Positions 9,529-16,501 of a stretch of DNA of 41,143 nt are shown piece after piece; position 1 is the first letter of the stretch, and the number at the start of each line of letters is the position of its first letter. The position numbers and the translations under genes were made by a program. The stretch covers positions 9,785-50,927 of the forward strand of contig JBBDQU010000016.1 of assembly GCA_040905865.1 (NCBI GenBank), written 5' to 3'. The notes beneath the pieces were generated by a model. The model searched no databases and was not told where the DNA came from. It was given only the letters and a program-made list of their open reading frames with translations. This DNA comes from Alphaproteobacteria bacterium (GTDB taxonomy: Bacteria > Pseudomonadota > Alphaproteobacteria > UBA8366 > GCA-2717185).

Positions 9529-9891
9529 CTACTGCAGGATTCGCCGGAGCGCCGTTTCCAGTTCATATAACCGGAATGGCTTTTTCAGGACCTGTCGGTC
9601 CGCGTATTTAGGCTCGACAACCCTGTCGCTATAGCCGGTGCAGAATATGAACGGTATGCCTTTCCCGGCGAGAGCGTCGGCGACCACGAAGCTATCCTGA
9701 CCATTCAGATTCACGTCGAGGATCGCGGCGTCGATGCCTTTTTCCGTCAGCACCCGCAACGCCTGGGCAGGTTTCCTCGTCACTACCACGTTCCGGCAGC
9801 CTAACTCGTCGAGCAGTTCCTCCAGTAAAATCGTTATCATCATCTCGTCTTCCAGCACGAGAATGCGATGACGGGACAGCATATCGTCCAT
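9529..9891 (-). CDS. Single-domain response regulator (FAT GUY type)
   Basis: A 120-residue stand-alone receiver. Acidic pocket Glu14/Asp15, phospho-acceptor Asp59 (AILDVNL) and conserved Lys104/105 (LKKPF) are present; there is no output domain. The segment PFIFCTGYSD at 81-90 matches the PFxFATGY signature of the FAT GUY group of receivers, of which characterised members (such as SdrG) act in the general stress response phosphorelay. It ends 22 bases before the EcfG promoter of the neighbouring kinase, so it is a natural partner candidate. No EcfG motif was found in its own upstream region. Start ATG at 9891; ATG at 9882 is an alternative. Confidence 0.88.
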   Translation of the reverse strand: MDDMLSRHRILVLEDEMMITILLEELLDELGCRNVVVTRKPAQALRVLTEKGIDAAILDVNLNGQDSFVVADALAGKGIPFIFCTGYSDRVVEPKYADRQVLKKPFRLYELETALRRILQ

Positions 9892-10188
9892 CGGAAGGCA
9901 CCCCCCTGTCTTTCAAAAGATCTACGTGAATATTACGGCCTCCTTGGAACGCAAATGTCAGTGTCAGGGTCTTTATTTTGTCGCATTGTCACTGGACAGG
10001 CGCCGCAACCCGCTTCAGACCGCCCTGCCGGTGGTTCCCCGGCAACAGGGCTTCGCGGCGCGCATTACCGTCCAGATATTAAGCCACATTAAGATAGTAT
10101 TAACGCTGCCAGGATTTTGCAACTGCCAGTCGACGGGGAAAGCAAGGACGCAATCGGTAGAATCGGGGCACAGGACACAGGTCCATGT
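9892..10188. other. Intergenic region between divergent receiver and GST genes
   Basis: About 300 bases upstream of both the receiver (-) and the glutathione transferase (+). No convincing ORF is seen. A GGAAC at 9946-9950 lacks a correctly spaced CGTT. The region should hold the receiver's promoter, which I cannot identify. Confidence 0.5.
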
Positions 10189-10214
10189 GGAACCCGAAAC
10201 CGAAATCCGGCGTT
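10189..10214 (+). promoter_or_regulatory. EcfG-type promoter of the glutathione transferase gene
   Basis: GGAAC at 10189-10193, 17-base spacer, CGTT at 10211-10214. The inferred TSS near 10221 leaves a leader of about 48 bases before the TTG start at 10269. Confidence 0.85.
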
Positions 10215-10268
10215 TGCTGAAAATACGTCACAGCAACTGCCCATACCCGGCGAGACGGAAGCCAGCAA

Positions 10269-10865
10269 TTGAAACTCTATTGCAATCCAATCGTTCCCAG
10301 TACGCGCAGCATACTCGTGACGGCGATGGAAGCGGGCCTCGAAGACGAACTGGATATTGTCCGGACCGGCGGCACGGACGTCGAGGCTTCGGAGGCGGCA
10401 CGGGCGGCGGGAGTCGTTCAGGAACCCAGACTGGCCCTGGACGACGGGACTGTCATTGTCGGCGCGCAGCAGATTTGCGCCTGTCTGGACAGTCTGCATG
10501 AACGCCCGGGCATGATTCCCGGCGCCGGCGAGGCGCGACTTGAAATCGATCAGCTTGAATCGGCGGCGGAAGAACTGTTCGAGGCGGCGCTATACCGCTA
10601 CCAGGCGCTCCATTGGCCCGATACAGGCGACAACGTTGCGTCCGCGCAATGGCAGCGCATGCAGCAGATAATAGAGACACTGGAATCGGTTGCCGGAACG
10701 GTCATGACCGGCCCCGTCAATCTGGGTCAGATAGCCGTGGCCTGCACGCTTGGCTGGCTCGATAAATATCTTCCGGACGACGACTGGCGCAGCCGGTCGC
10801 CCGCGCTTGCCCGATGGTATCGCAGGTTTCGCGACCGTCCCTCGATGCGCGCCACAGAGCAATGA
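10269..10865 (+). CDS. Glutathione S-transferase family protein
   Basis: Probable cytosolic GST-fold protein, 198 residues. The N-terminus MKLYCNPIVPSTRSILVTAMEAGLE is the first strand and helix of the thioredoxin-like GST domain, with the usual Ser/Cys-region for glutathione near residues 5-12. The central ARAAGVVQEPRLALDDGTVIVGAQQICACLD corresponds to the G-site with the cis-Pro region (here less canonical) and the (E/Q)S-type helix, followed by an all-helical C-terminal domain ending in the common RSPALARWYRRFRDRPS pattern. Start is TTG at 10269, backed by GGAAG seven bases upstream. EcfG control suggests a role in detoxifying electrophiles during stress; the actual substrate is unknown. 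Confidence 0.85.
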   Translation: MKLYCNPIVPSTRSILVTAMEAGLEDELDIVRTGGTDVEASEAARAAGVVQEPRLALDDGTVIVGAQQICACLDSLHERPGMIPGAGEARLEIDQLESAAEELFEAALYRYQALHWPDTGDNVASAQWQRMQQIIETLESVAGTVMTGPVNLGQIAVACTLGWLDKYLPDDDWRSRSPALARWYRRFRDRPSMRATEQ

Positions 10866-10909
10866 TTTCCGGGCGACCGCCATCCAGGTCCGCTGACGTC
10901 GCGTTAACG

Positions 10910-10934
10910 GGAACGAATTGTCCCGGCCGCCGTT
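10910..10934 (+). promoter_or_regulatory. EcfG-type promoter of the molybdenum hydroxylase operon
   Basis: GGAAC at 10910-10914, 16-base spacer, CGTT at 10931-10934. The inferred TSS near 10941 is about 40 bases before the ATG at 10981. Confidence 0.85.
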
Positions 10935-10980
10935 AACCGAACGGGAACCATGGCTGCCCGCACCTGCCATTGAGGCGAGA

Positions 10981-11475
10981 ATGACCGAGACCGTGGCGCA
11001 GGAACATACTGTCGATCTGCATGTCAACGGAAGCCATTACCGGATCGCGGTGGATGAGCGTACCAGCCTGCTTGACGCCTTGCGCGACCGGCTGGGCCTG
11101 ATCGGCGCCAAGAAAGGCTGCGACCACGGCCAGTGCGGCGCATGCACCGTCCATATGGAAGGCCGCCCGGCTCTCGCGTGCCTGACATTCGCTGTCATGG
11201 CGGACGGACGGAACATCGTGACGATAGAGGGGCTCTATGGCGCCGACGGAAAACTGCACCCGATGCAGCAGGCCTTCATCGATCATGACGCTTTTCAATG
11301 CGGTTATTGCACGCCAGGCCAGATCATGGCGGCGGTGTCATGTGTTGTTGAGGGGCATGCGGAATCCGGCGCCGATATCCGTGACTACATGAGCGGAAAT
11401 CTCTGCCGCTGCGCGGCCTACCCGAACATCGTCGCCGCGGTGGAACAGGCCCGCGACCGGATGAAGGACGGCTGA
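10981..11475 (+). CDS. Molybdenum hydroxylase, [2Fe-2S] subunit (PaoA/YagT-like)
   Basis: Electron-transfer subunit of a xanthine dehydrogenase-family enzyme, 164 residues. The plant-ferredoxin-type cluster (CDHGQCGACTVH ... C) comes first and the second cluster (CGYCTPGQ ... CRCAAY) follows, as in PaoA, CoxS and related subunits. Unlike E. coli PaoA, no twin-arginine signal is present, so the complex is probably cytoplasmic. The ATG at 10981 is chosen because GAGG precedes it and the conserved part begins shortly after; an upstream extension to 10918 falls within the promoter. First gene of a three-gene operon; the next gene begins one base after its stop. Confidence 0.93.
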   Translation: MTETVAQEHTVDLHVNGSHYRIAVDERTSLLDALRDRLGLIGAKKGCDHGQCGACTVHMEGRPALACLTFAVMADGRNIVTIEGLYGADGKLHPMQQAFIDHDAFQCGYCTPGQIMAAVSCVVEGHAESGADIRDYMSGNLCRCAAYPNIVAAVEQARDRMKDG

Positions 11476-11476
11476 C

Positions 11477-12478
11477 ATGCAGCGCTTCAGCTTTGAACGC
11501 GCAAAAACCGCGCGCGATGCGGCGATCTCGGCACAATCGGACAACTGCCGGTTCATTGCCGGCGGCACCAACCTGATCGACTATATGAAGCTCGGCGTCG
11601 AGCGTCCCGAGGCGCTGATCGACATCAATTCCCTGGCGCAAGGCGATCCCGGAACGATCCGGGCGAACCCGGAGGAATTGCGGCTGGGGGCGCTGGTTCG
11701 AATGGCCGATGCCGAGGCGCATCCCGAAATCCGTCGCAGCTATCCCGTTATCGTCGACGCGTTGCGCCTCGCCGCGTCGCCCCAGATTCGCGCCATGGCA
11801 AGCCTTGGCGGCAATGTCCTGCAGCGAACGCGATGCGAATATCTGCGCGAACGGTCGTGGCCCTGCAATCGGCGGGATCCGGGAAGCGGCTGCGCCGCAT
11901 TCAACGGCATCAACCGCGAACACGCCATCCTTGGCGTAAGCGATGCGTGTATCGCGGCCTATCCGGGGGATCTCGCACAGGCGCTTATCGTGCTGGACGC
12001 GACGGTGGAAACGATGAGCCGAGGCGGCGGCCGGATTATCGCCTTCGCCGACCTGCACCGTCCGCCCGGCAATTCCCCGGAAATCGAGACGATCCTCGAT
12101 CCTGGCGAGTTGATTACCTTCTTTTCGGTACCGGCAGGCCCGCATACCCGGCGGTCACGCTTCGTAAAGATACGCGACCGGGCCTCGTATCAGTTTGCGC
12201 AGGCATCGACGGCCGTTGCGCTCGATCTCGACGGCGACATCGTGCGCGACGTACGAATTGCCCTCGGCGGCGTCGCAACGGTCCCATGGCGGGCGCGGCA
12301 GTCGGAGGCCCTCCTGCGCGGGCGCAAGCTCGACGAAGCCGCTGCACGGGATGCGGCCGAGTGCGCATTTGCCGACGCAGAAACACGCGATCGCAACGGG
12401 TTCAAGCTGACGCTGGGCAGGCAGACCGTCATGCGCGCACTGCTTGAAACCGTCACGATGGAGATCGGGGATGGATGA
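11477..12478 (+). CDS. Molybdenum hydroxylase, FAD-binding subunit (PaoB/YagS-like)
   Basis: FAD subunit of the same enzyme, 333 residues. FAD-binding signatures FIAGGTNLIDYMKLG and SLGGNVLQRTRC are visible. A cysteine-rich insert (TRCEY ... WPCNRRDPGSGCAAF ... DACIAAYPGD, about residues 116-165) matches the extra [4Fe-4S]-binding loop that distinguishes PaoB/YagS and 4-hydroxybenzoyl-CoA reductase from ordinary CoxM subunits. The C-terminal CO_dehydrogenase flavoprotein domain (VRDVRIALGGVATVPWRA) is complete. The gene overlaps the start of the large subunit by eight bases, indicating coupled translation. Confidence 0.92.
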   Translation: MQRFSFERAKTARDAAISAQSDNCRFIAGGTNLIDYMKLGVERPEALIDINSLAQGDPGTIRANPEELRLGALVRMADAEAHPEIRRSYPVIVDALRLAASPQIRAMASLGGNVLQRTRCEYLRERSWPCNRRDPGSGCAAFNGINREHAILGVSDACIAAYPGDLAQALIVLDATVETMSRGGGRIIAFADLHRPPGNSPEIETILDPGELITFFSVPAGPHTRRSRFVKIRDRASYQFAQASTAVALDLDGDIVRDVRIALGGVATVPWRARQSEALLRGRKLDEAAARDAAECAFADAETRDRNGFKLTLGRQTVMRALLETVTMEIGDG

Positions 12479-14732
12479 TACGACCCGATCGTCCCGGGGC
12501 GAAGCGGACATGGCGCCGCCGCGTATCGACGGGCGTCTCAAGGTCACCGGCGCATGCCGCTACGCCGCCGATTTCCGGTTGCGCGGCCTTGCCCACGCCG
12601 TAATGGTAACGAGCGATATCGCCCGCGGCCGGATTGAGGCGGTCGACATGGATGCGGCGCGGGCTGTTCCAGGCGTGCTCGATATCCTGAGTCATGGCGA
12701 TATGGAGGGTGTGAACCCGCCCGGCTTCGGGACATCCAGTTTTACATCGCTCGGCCCCCTGCATACGCAGGACATCGTCCATGACGGCCAGATTGTCGCC
12801 CTCGTGGTTGCCGAAAGTTACGAGGCCGCATGCGAGGGCGCCGAGGCCGTTGCGATTACCTATGCCCGCGAACCGGCCGCCGGCACCCTTTCGGCTGATG
12901 GAGTCGAGGTTGAGGAGGACGAGGACAGCGCGGTGTCGACAGGCGACTTCGACGCCATTTTCGCCGATGCGCCTGTCCAGCTCGATCTGGAATATCATAC
13001 GGCATCCGAGACCCATAACGCCATCGAGCTGTTCTCCACGACCTGCGTTTGGGAGGAAGGCCGCCTCACGGTTTATGAGCCGAGCCAGAACGTGTTTGGC
13101 TTCCGGGGACAGATTGCCGCCCAGCTTGGGATCGAGCCCGGCCTGGTGCGTGTGATCAGCCCGTATGTCGGCGGCGGCTTCGGTTCGAAAGGACCGATCA
13201 CACCGCGTACGGCCATCGTCGCGGTTGCGGCCCGGCGCCTCGGCCGGCCCGTCCGCTGCGTTGCCACGCGCATGCAGGGTTACACCACAACGAGCTACCG
13301 CGCGGAAACGCGTCAGCGCGTGCGGATAGGGGCGCACCGGGACGGGCGGATCGCCGCATTCGGCCATGACGGCTGGGAGCTGACGTCACGCACGGACGAC
13401 TATATCACCGGGGGAAACGACCTTACGGTTCGTCTGTATGGTTATGACGCCGTCTGTGCGCGCACATATGCCGTGCGAACGGATCGCCAGACCCCCGGTT
13501 ACATGCGGTCGCCGCCGGAAACGCCATACGTTTTCGCATTGGAAACGGCGCTGGACGAACTGGCCGAAAAGCTCCGGATCGACCCGGTGGCATTGCGCCG
13601 GATCAACGACACCGATATCGACCCGGTTTCCAGAAAGACTTACACCAGCCGTTCCCTGATGCAGTGTTACGATGCCGCTTCCGATGCGTTCGGCTGGTCG
13701 CGCCGCAACCCGGCCCCGCGATCCATGCGCGACGGCGAATGGCTTGTGGGGTTCGGCTGCGCCACCGCCACGTATCCGACACACGTTGCCGCCGCGACGG
13801 CGCGGGTGCGCTTCGGGGCGGACGGAAGCGTCCTGGTGGAGAGCGCCTCGCACGAGATTGGCACGGGGATTCGAACGGTCGCCGCCCAGATGGCCGCCGA
13901 GCGGCTGGGCGTGCCGCTGTCGTCCGTTTCGGTCGCGATGGGCGACACCGACCTGCCCCCGGCGCCGGTATCCGGCGGTTCGAACAGTACGGCAAGCGTC
14001 TGTTCGGCGGTGATGCAGGCTTGCGATCGCATCCGCGACCGTTTGTTTCGCGCCGCACCCGCGGACAGCCGTCTTGGCAACGGAGACCCCGACTCGTTCC
14101 GGATAAAAGACGGCGCGGTCAGGGCCGGTGAAAACCGCATCCTTGGAATCGAGGAAGTGTTCAGGTCCATGGGGGCCGGCATGATCGAGGAATATGCCGA
14201 GTTCGTACCCGCGGGGGCGCCCGATGACGCAATCCGCAAGCTTTACGACGGCAAAACCAGCATGGTCGGCGAGTATATGGGCAGCAAGCTTATGTATGCG
14301 TTCGGCGCAATATTCGTCGAGGTCCGCGTGCACTCGCGCACCCGGGAAATACGCGTACCGCGAATGACCGGCGCCTTTGCCGCCGGTCGGATCATGAACC
14401 CGCGCACGGCGCGCAGTCAGTTGATGGGCGGCATGATCTGGGGCATGAGCTGCGCGCTGCTGGAGGAAACCCAGATCGATCCCCATACCGCGCGCTACGT
14501 CAACCGGGACCTGCAGGATTACCTGCTGCCGGTCAACGCGGATATCGGCGAGGTTGATGTTCTGTTTGTTCCCGAAGAAGACAACGAAGTGAATCCCGCC
14601 GGCGTAAAGGGGCTCGGAGAGTTGGGAAACGTGGGCACAAACGCCGCAGTTGCCAATGCCGTCTATCACGCCACGGGAAAGCGCGTGCGCCATTTCCCCA
14701 TCAGGATTGAAGACCTGCTCGAAACCGGATGA
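12471..14732 (+). CDS. Molybdenum hydroxylase, molybdopterin-binding subunit (PaoC/YagR-like)
   Basis: Catalytic subunit, 753 residues, expected to oxidise an aldehyde or heterocycle at a molybdenum cofactor (MCD type by subfamily). The fold shows the N-terminal aldehyde oxidase hammerhead domain (about 15-130), GGGFGSKG (about 235-242), and near the C-terminus KGLGELGNVG, which carries the catalytic base glutamate. The active-site loop usually written RAPGEA reads MRSPPETP here, a departure that may affect substrate choice. Start ATG at 12471 has a GGGG just upstream and overlaps the FAD gene; the frame extends to 12444 without similarity. A mocA-like cofactor insertase or XdhC is not seen next door. 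EcfG control hints at aldehyde detoxification under stress (inference). Confidence 0.92.
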   Translation: MDDTTRSSRGEADMAPPRIDGRLKVTGACRYAADFRLRGLAHAVMVTSDIARGRIEAVDMDAARAVPGVLDILSHGDMEGVNPPGFGTSSFTSLGPLHTQDIVHDGQIVALVVAESYEAACEGAEAVAITYAREPAAGTLSADGVEVEEDEDSAVSTGDFDAIFADAPVQLDLEYHTASETHNAIELFSTTCVWEEGRLTVYEPSQNVFGFRGQIAAQLGIEPGLVRVISPYVGGGFGSKGPITPRTAIVAVAARRLGRPVRCVATRMQGYTTTSYRAETRQRVRIGAHRDGRIAAFGHDGWELTSRTDDYITGGNDLTVRLYGYDAVCARTYAVRTDRQTPGYMRSPPETPYVFALETALDELAEKLRIDPVALRRINDTDIDPVSRKTYTSRSLMQCYDAASDAFGWSRRNPAPRSMRDGEWLVGFGCATATYPTHVAAATARVRFGADGSVLVESASHEIGTGIRTVAAQMAAERLGVPLSSVSVAMGDTDLPPAPVSGGSNSTASVCSAVMQACDRIRDRLFRAAPADSRLGNGDPDSFRIKDGAVRAGENRILGIEEVFRSMGAGMIEEYAEFVPAGAPDDAIRKLYDGKTSMVGEYMGSKLMYAFGAIFVEVRVHSRTREIRVPRMTGAFAAGRIMNPRTARSQLMGGMIWGMSCALLEETQIDPHTARYVNRDLQDYLLPVNADIGEVDVLFVPEEDNEVNPAGVKGLGELGNVGTNAAVANAVYHATGKRVRHFPIRIEDLLETG

Positions 14733-14881
14733 CGGCCCGCGCCACCGTCCGCGACGCGCCCGCTTCCGGCCAGACGGACGCGGGGCGGCGGTGTGCATGC
14801 GGCTGGCCGTGATCCGACCGGATGGCCGACACAGCATCCGTATCGTCCGGTATTAAATTCCGGTATCGGACAGGAATCACC

Positions 14882-14907
14882 GGAACAAAACCCCCGATGA
14901 GCTCGTT
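14882..14907 (+). promoter_or_regulatory. EcfG-type promoter of the second single-domain receiver
   Basis: GGAAC at 14882-14886, 17-base spacer, CGTT at 14904-14907. The inferred TSS near 14914 lies downstream of an upstream in-frame ATG at 14897, which helps fix the true start at GTG 14942. Confidence 0.85.
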
Positions 14908-14941
14908 TCAATACTATAGTGCCAATAACCGGGATGTCGTC

Positions 14942-15331
14942 GTGAAGGTGCTTATCGTTGAGGACAATGTATTCGTTGGCATGCATCTGGAAGACGCGTT
15001 ATGGCGGCTGGGCCATGAAGTGATAGGGCCTGTGAAGACAGTGGAAGAAGCGATCGCACTGATATCCAATGGCGACGTCGAGTTTTCCCTGGTCGACGTG
15101 GAACTGGAAGAAAGTCTTGCGACGGACGTAGCCCAGGAACTCTGCGATCGGTCCATCCCGTTCATCTACGTTACCGGCTGCGATGAAAGGCTGGTGCGCG
15201 CGACGATGCCAGAGGGGCCTATCCTGAGCAAGCCCGTTTCCATGGCCCGGCTTCGCAAGGTACTGCAGCCCGGGCAACGCGATGACGCACGCAAGGCGCC
15301 GGCAAGGAACTACGAGATAGAACCGCTATAA
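14942..15331 (+). CDS. Single-domain response regulator (FAT GUY-like)
   Basis: A stand-alone receiver of 129 residues. From the GTG start the protein reads MKVLIVEDNVFVGMHLE, a textbook receiver N-terminus; Asp52 (SLVDVEL) is the phospho-acceptor and Lys97 (LSKPVS) the conserved lysine. PFIYVTGCDE (73-82) resembles the FAT GUY signature PFxFATGY, with Cys in place of Tyr. The last 20 or so residues are a charged tail without known function. Longer starts at 14822 and 14897 are rejected because the EcfG promoter at 14882-14907 would place transcription start after them. Together with the receiver at 9529-9891 it gives the window two possible phosphorelay partners for the HWE kinase. Confidence 0.87.
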   Translation: MKVLIVEDNVFVGMHLEDALWRLGHEVIGPVKTVEEAIALISNGDVEFSLVDVELEESLATDVAQELCDRSIPFIYVTGCDERLVRATMPEGPILSKPVSMARLRKVLQPGQRDDARKAPARNYEIEPL

Positions 15332-15382
15332 CTGGCTGCCTTTACCTGACCATCCCCTATGCGCTCGCCCGGTTTAAATGAC

Positions 15383-15400
15383 TGCCCGGCCTGCCGGGCA
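15383..15400. terminator. GC-rich hairpin between receiver and small peptide gene
   Basis: An eight-base perfect inverted repeat (TGCCCGGC / GCCGGGCA, two-base centre) lies between the convergent receiver and 28-residue peptide ORF. It is followed on the + strand by a short T-rich stretch. It may serve as a bidirectional terminator. Confidence 0.4.
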
Positions 15401-15422
15401 CAGGTTTATAATTCACTTGTCT

Positions 15423-15509
15423 TTATTTTGTGGTGTCCATTTTTCGTCCAATGTAGCACGCCAGAATGGCGATAAGGGCAGCGATAACCATTAACAACAT
15501 AAACTCCAT
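15423..15509 (-). CDS. 28-residue predicted membrane peptide
   Basis: A short ORF encodes a 28-residue peptide with one hydrophobic helix (MEFMLLMVIAALIAILACYI) and a basic, hydrophilic tail GRKMDTTK. A strong purine-rich AGAGGGGAG lies a few bases upstream of the ATG at 15509, which is the main argument that it is translated. Its topology suggests N-out/C-in by the positive-inside rule. I do not recognise a family. No EcfG motif was found upstream. Confidence is moderate because of its length. Confidence 0.5.
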   Translation of the reverse strand: MEFMLLMVIAALIAILACYIGRKMDTTK

Positions 15510-15664
15510 GTCTCCCCTCTCTTTCAATACACAAATCAGCCGGTAAAATTAAAGATTGTTCAGACCCGCCTGCATGCGGACATGTGGATATTCGACCGAT
15601 CGCCATTCATGCAGACCGAGACTTAATCACTGAGCGACGGCAGGTCGGGCGACGCGGGTCCGCG

Positions 15665-15736
15665 TCATCGTCGTCGGTAGCAGACCGGTTCAATCGGCCT
15701 GGGAATTGCTCTAACAGAAATCAGGTAGCGCATCAT
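15665..15736 (-). CDS. Possible 23-residue basic peptide
   Basis: A short ORF (MMRYLISVRAIPRPIEPVCYRRR) preceded by a strong GAGAGGGGG ribosome-binding-like sequence. It is basic and carries no recognised domain. The Shine-Dalgarno match resembles that of the neighbouring 28-residue peptide, but the ORF is too short to support by composition. It may equally be a leader peptide or chance. Confidence 0.2.
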   Translation of the reverse strand: MMRYLISVRAIPRPIEPVCYRRR

Positions 15737-15886
15737 TTTCCCCCTCTCGTTGGGGTCGGTGGGAATTCTCCCGGGCTCCGCCATCGACGGAGACGCCTTA
15801 AAATCAAACGCGAAACAGCCTGCACGGTTCCGAAGGCCTTTCGAATTTTCGGTGCTGAACCGCACATTGCTCAAGGTCATCCGGAA

Positions 15887-16387
15887 TTACCGCACTTGCC
15901 GCTGAATTACCTTTCCGGCTTTTTCGAGCTGGTTGTAACAATCGATTTCATTGCCTCTTTTGGCTTCTGCCCGGGCGGCAATAAGGATCGACTCCAGCAG
16001 GATCCGGTCAGACGGATTCAGTCCTGCCAGATCCTGATTTTCTGCGGGTTTTGCGCCACCGTTTACGTCCGGCGTGGTGGGCATGCCGTAGCGTCGGTCG
16101 TCAGGCGGTTCCATGACTCCCTGGTCACCAGTGGGCGCGGGCTCGAATACGCCCCCTTGCGGCGGCGCCTCGTCCGGCGCCTCGGTTCCCGGCACGTTTT
16201 CCCGGCCGATATCCGGCGGATCAATCGAAAGCCCGTAGATGTCAGCTATTTCGTGCGCCTGTTCGAGGCATGTTTCGGCGGACGCCGGCGCCGCAGCGAT
16301 ACCGGCGCCCAGTAACCCGTAAACTGTCATACGGCGTAGCAAGCACATAACGTTGCCGCCAAAACATTCCAGCGTTCTTTCCGCCAT
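15887..16387 (-). CDS. Secreted protein of unknown function
   Basis: A 166-residue protein with an N-terminal signal peptide (hydrophobic VYGLLGAGIAAAPASA, likely cut after ASA near residue 37). The mature part has a cysteine early (ETCLEQAHEIAD), a long proline- and acid-rich linker (about 55-110; repeated PP, APDEAPP, EPPDD), then a helical segment LNPSDRILLESILIAARAEAKRGNEIDCYNQLEKA with a second cysteine, so one disulphide is possible. I do not recognise a family. Start ATG at 16387 is supported by GGAGAAT five bases upstream and an exact EcfG promoter 35 bases further up. It is therefore a probable stress-induced periplasmic or exported protein. Confidence 0.75.
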   Translation of the reverse strand: MAERTLECFGGNVMCLLRRMTVYGLLGAGIAAAPASAETCLEQAHEIADIYGLSIDPPDIGRENVPGTEAPDEAPPQGGVFEPAPTGDQGVMEPPDDRRYGMPTTPDVNGGAKPAENQDLAGLNPSDRILLESILIAARAEAKRGNEIDCYNQLEKAGKVIQRQVR

Positions 16388-16421
16388 TGGGATTCTCCGG
16401 TTACTGCGAACATTCGAAGTA

Positions 16422-16447
16422 AACGGTTGCCCAGGGGCGTTGGTTCC
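16422..16447 (-). promoter_or_regulatory. EcfG-type promoter of the secreted unknown protein
   Basis: On the - strand GGAAC (16447-16443), 17-base spacer, CGTT (16425-16422). The inferred TSS near 16415 lies about 28 bases before the ATG at 16387. Confidence 0.85.
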
Positions 16448-16501
16448 TGGTTTGCGACATTCCCGGCGCGCGCGCTGCGCCGTTGTTGCGGCAACCGCGG
16501 A

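Noticed and set aside
9946-9975. EcfG promoter in the receiver/GST gap
   Set aside because: GGAAC at 9946 lacks a spaced CGTT; the correct site for the GST gene is at 10189.
15406-15606. 66-residue ORF on the - strand
   Set aside because: Overlaps the 28-residue peptide in another frame, without a membrane pattern, ribosome site or recognisable domain.
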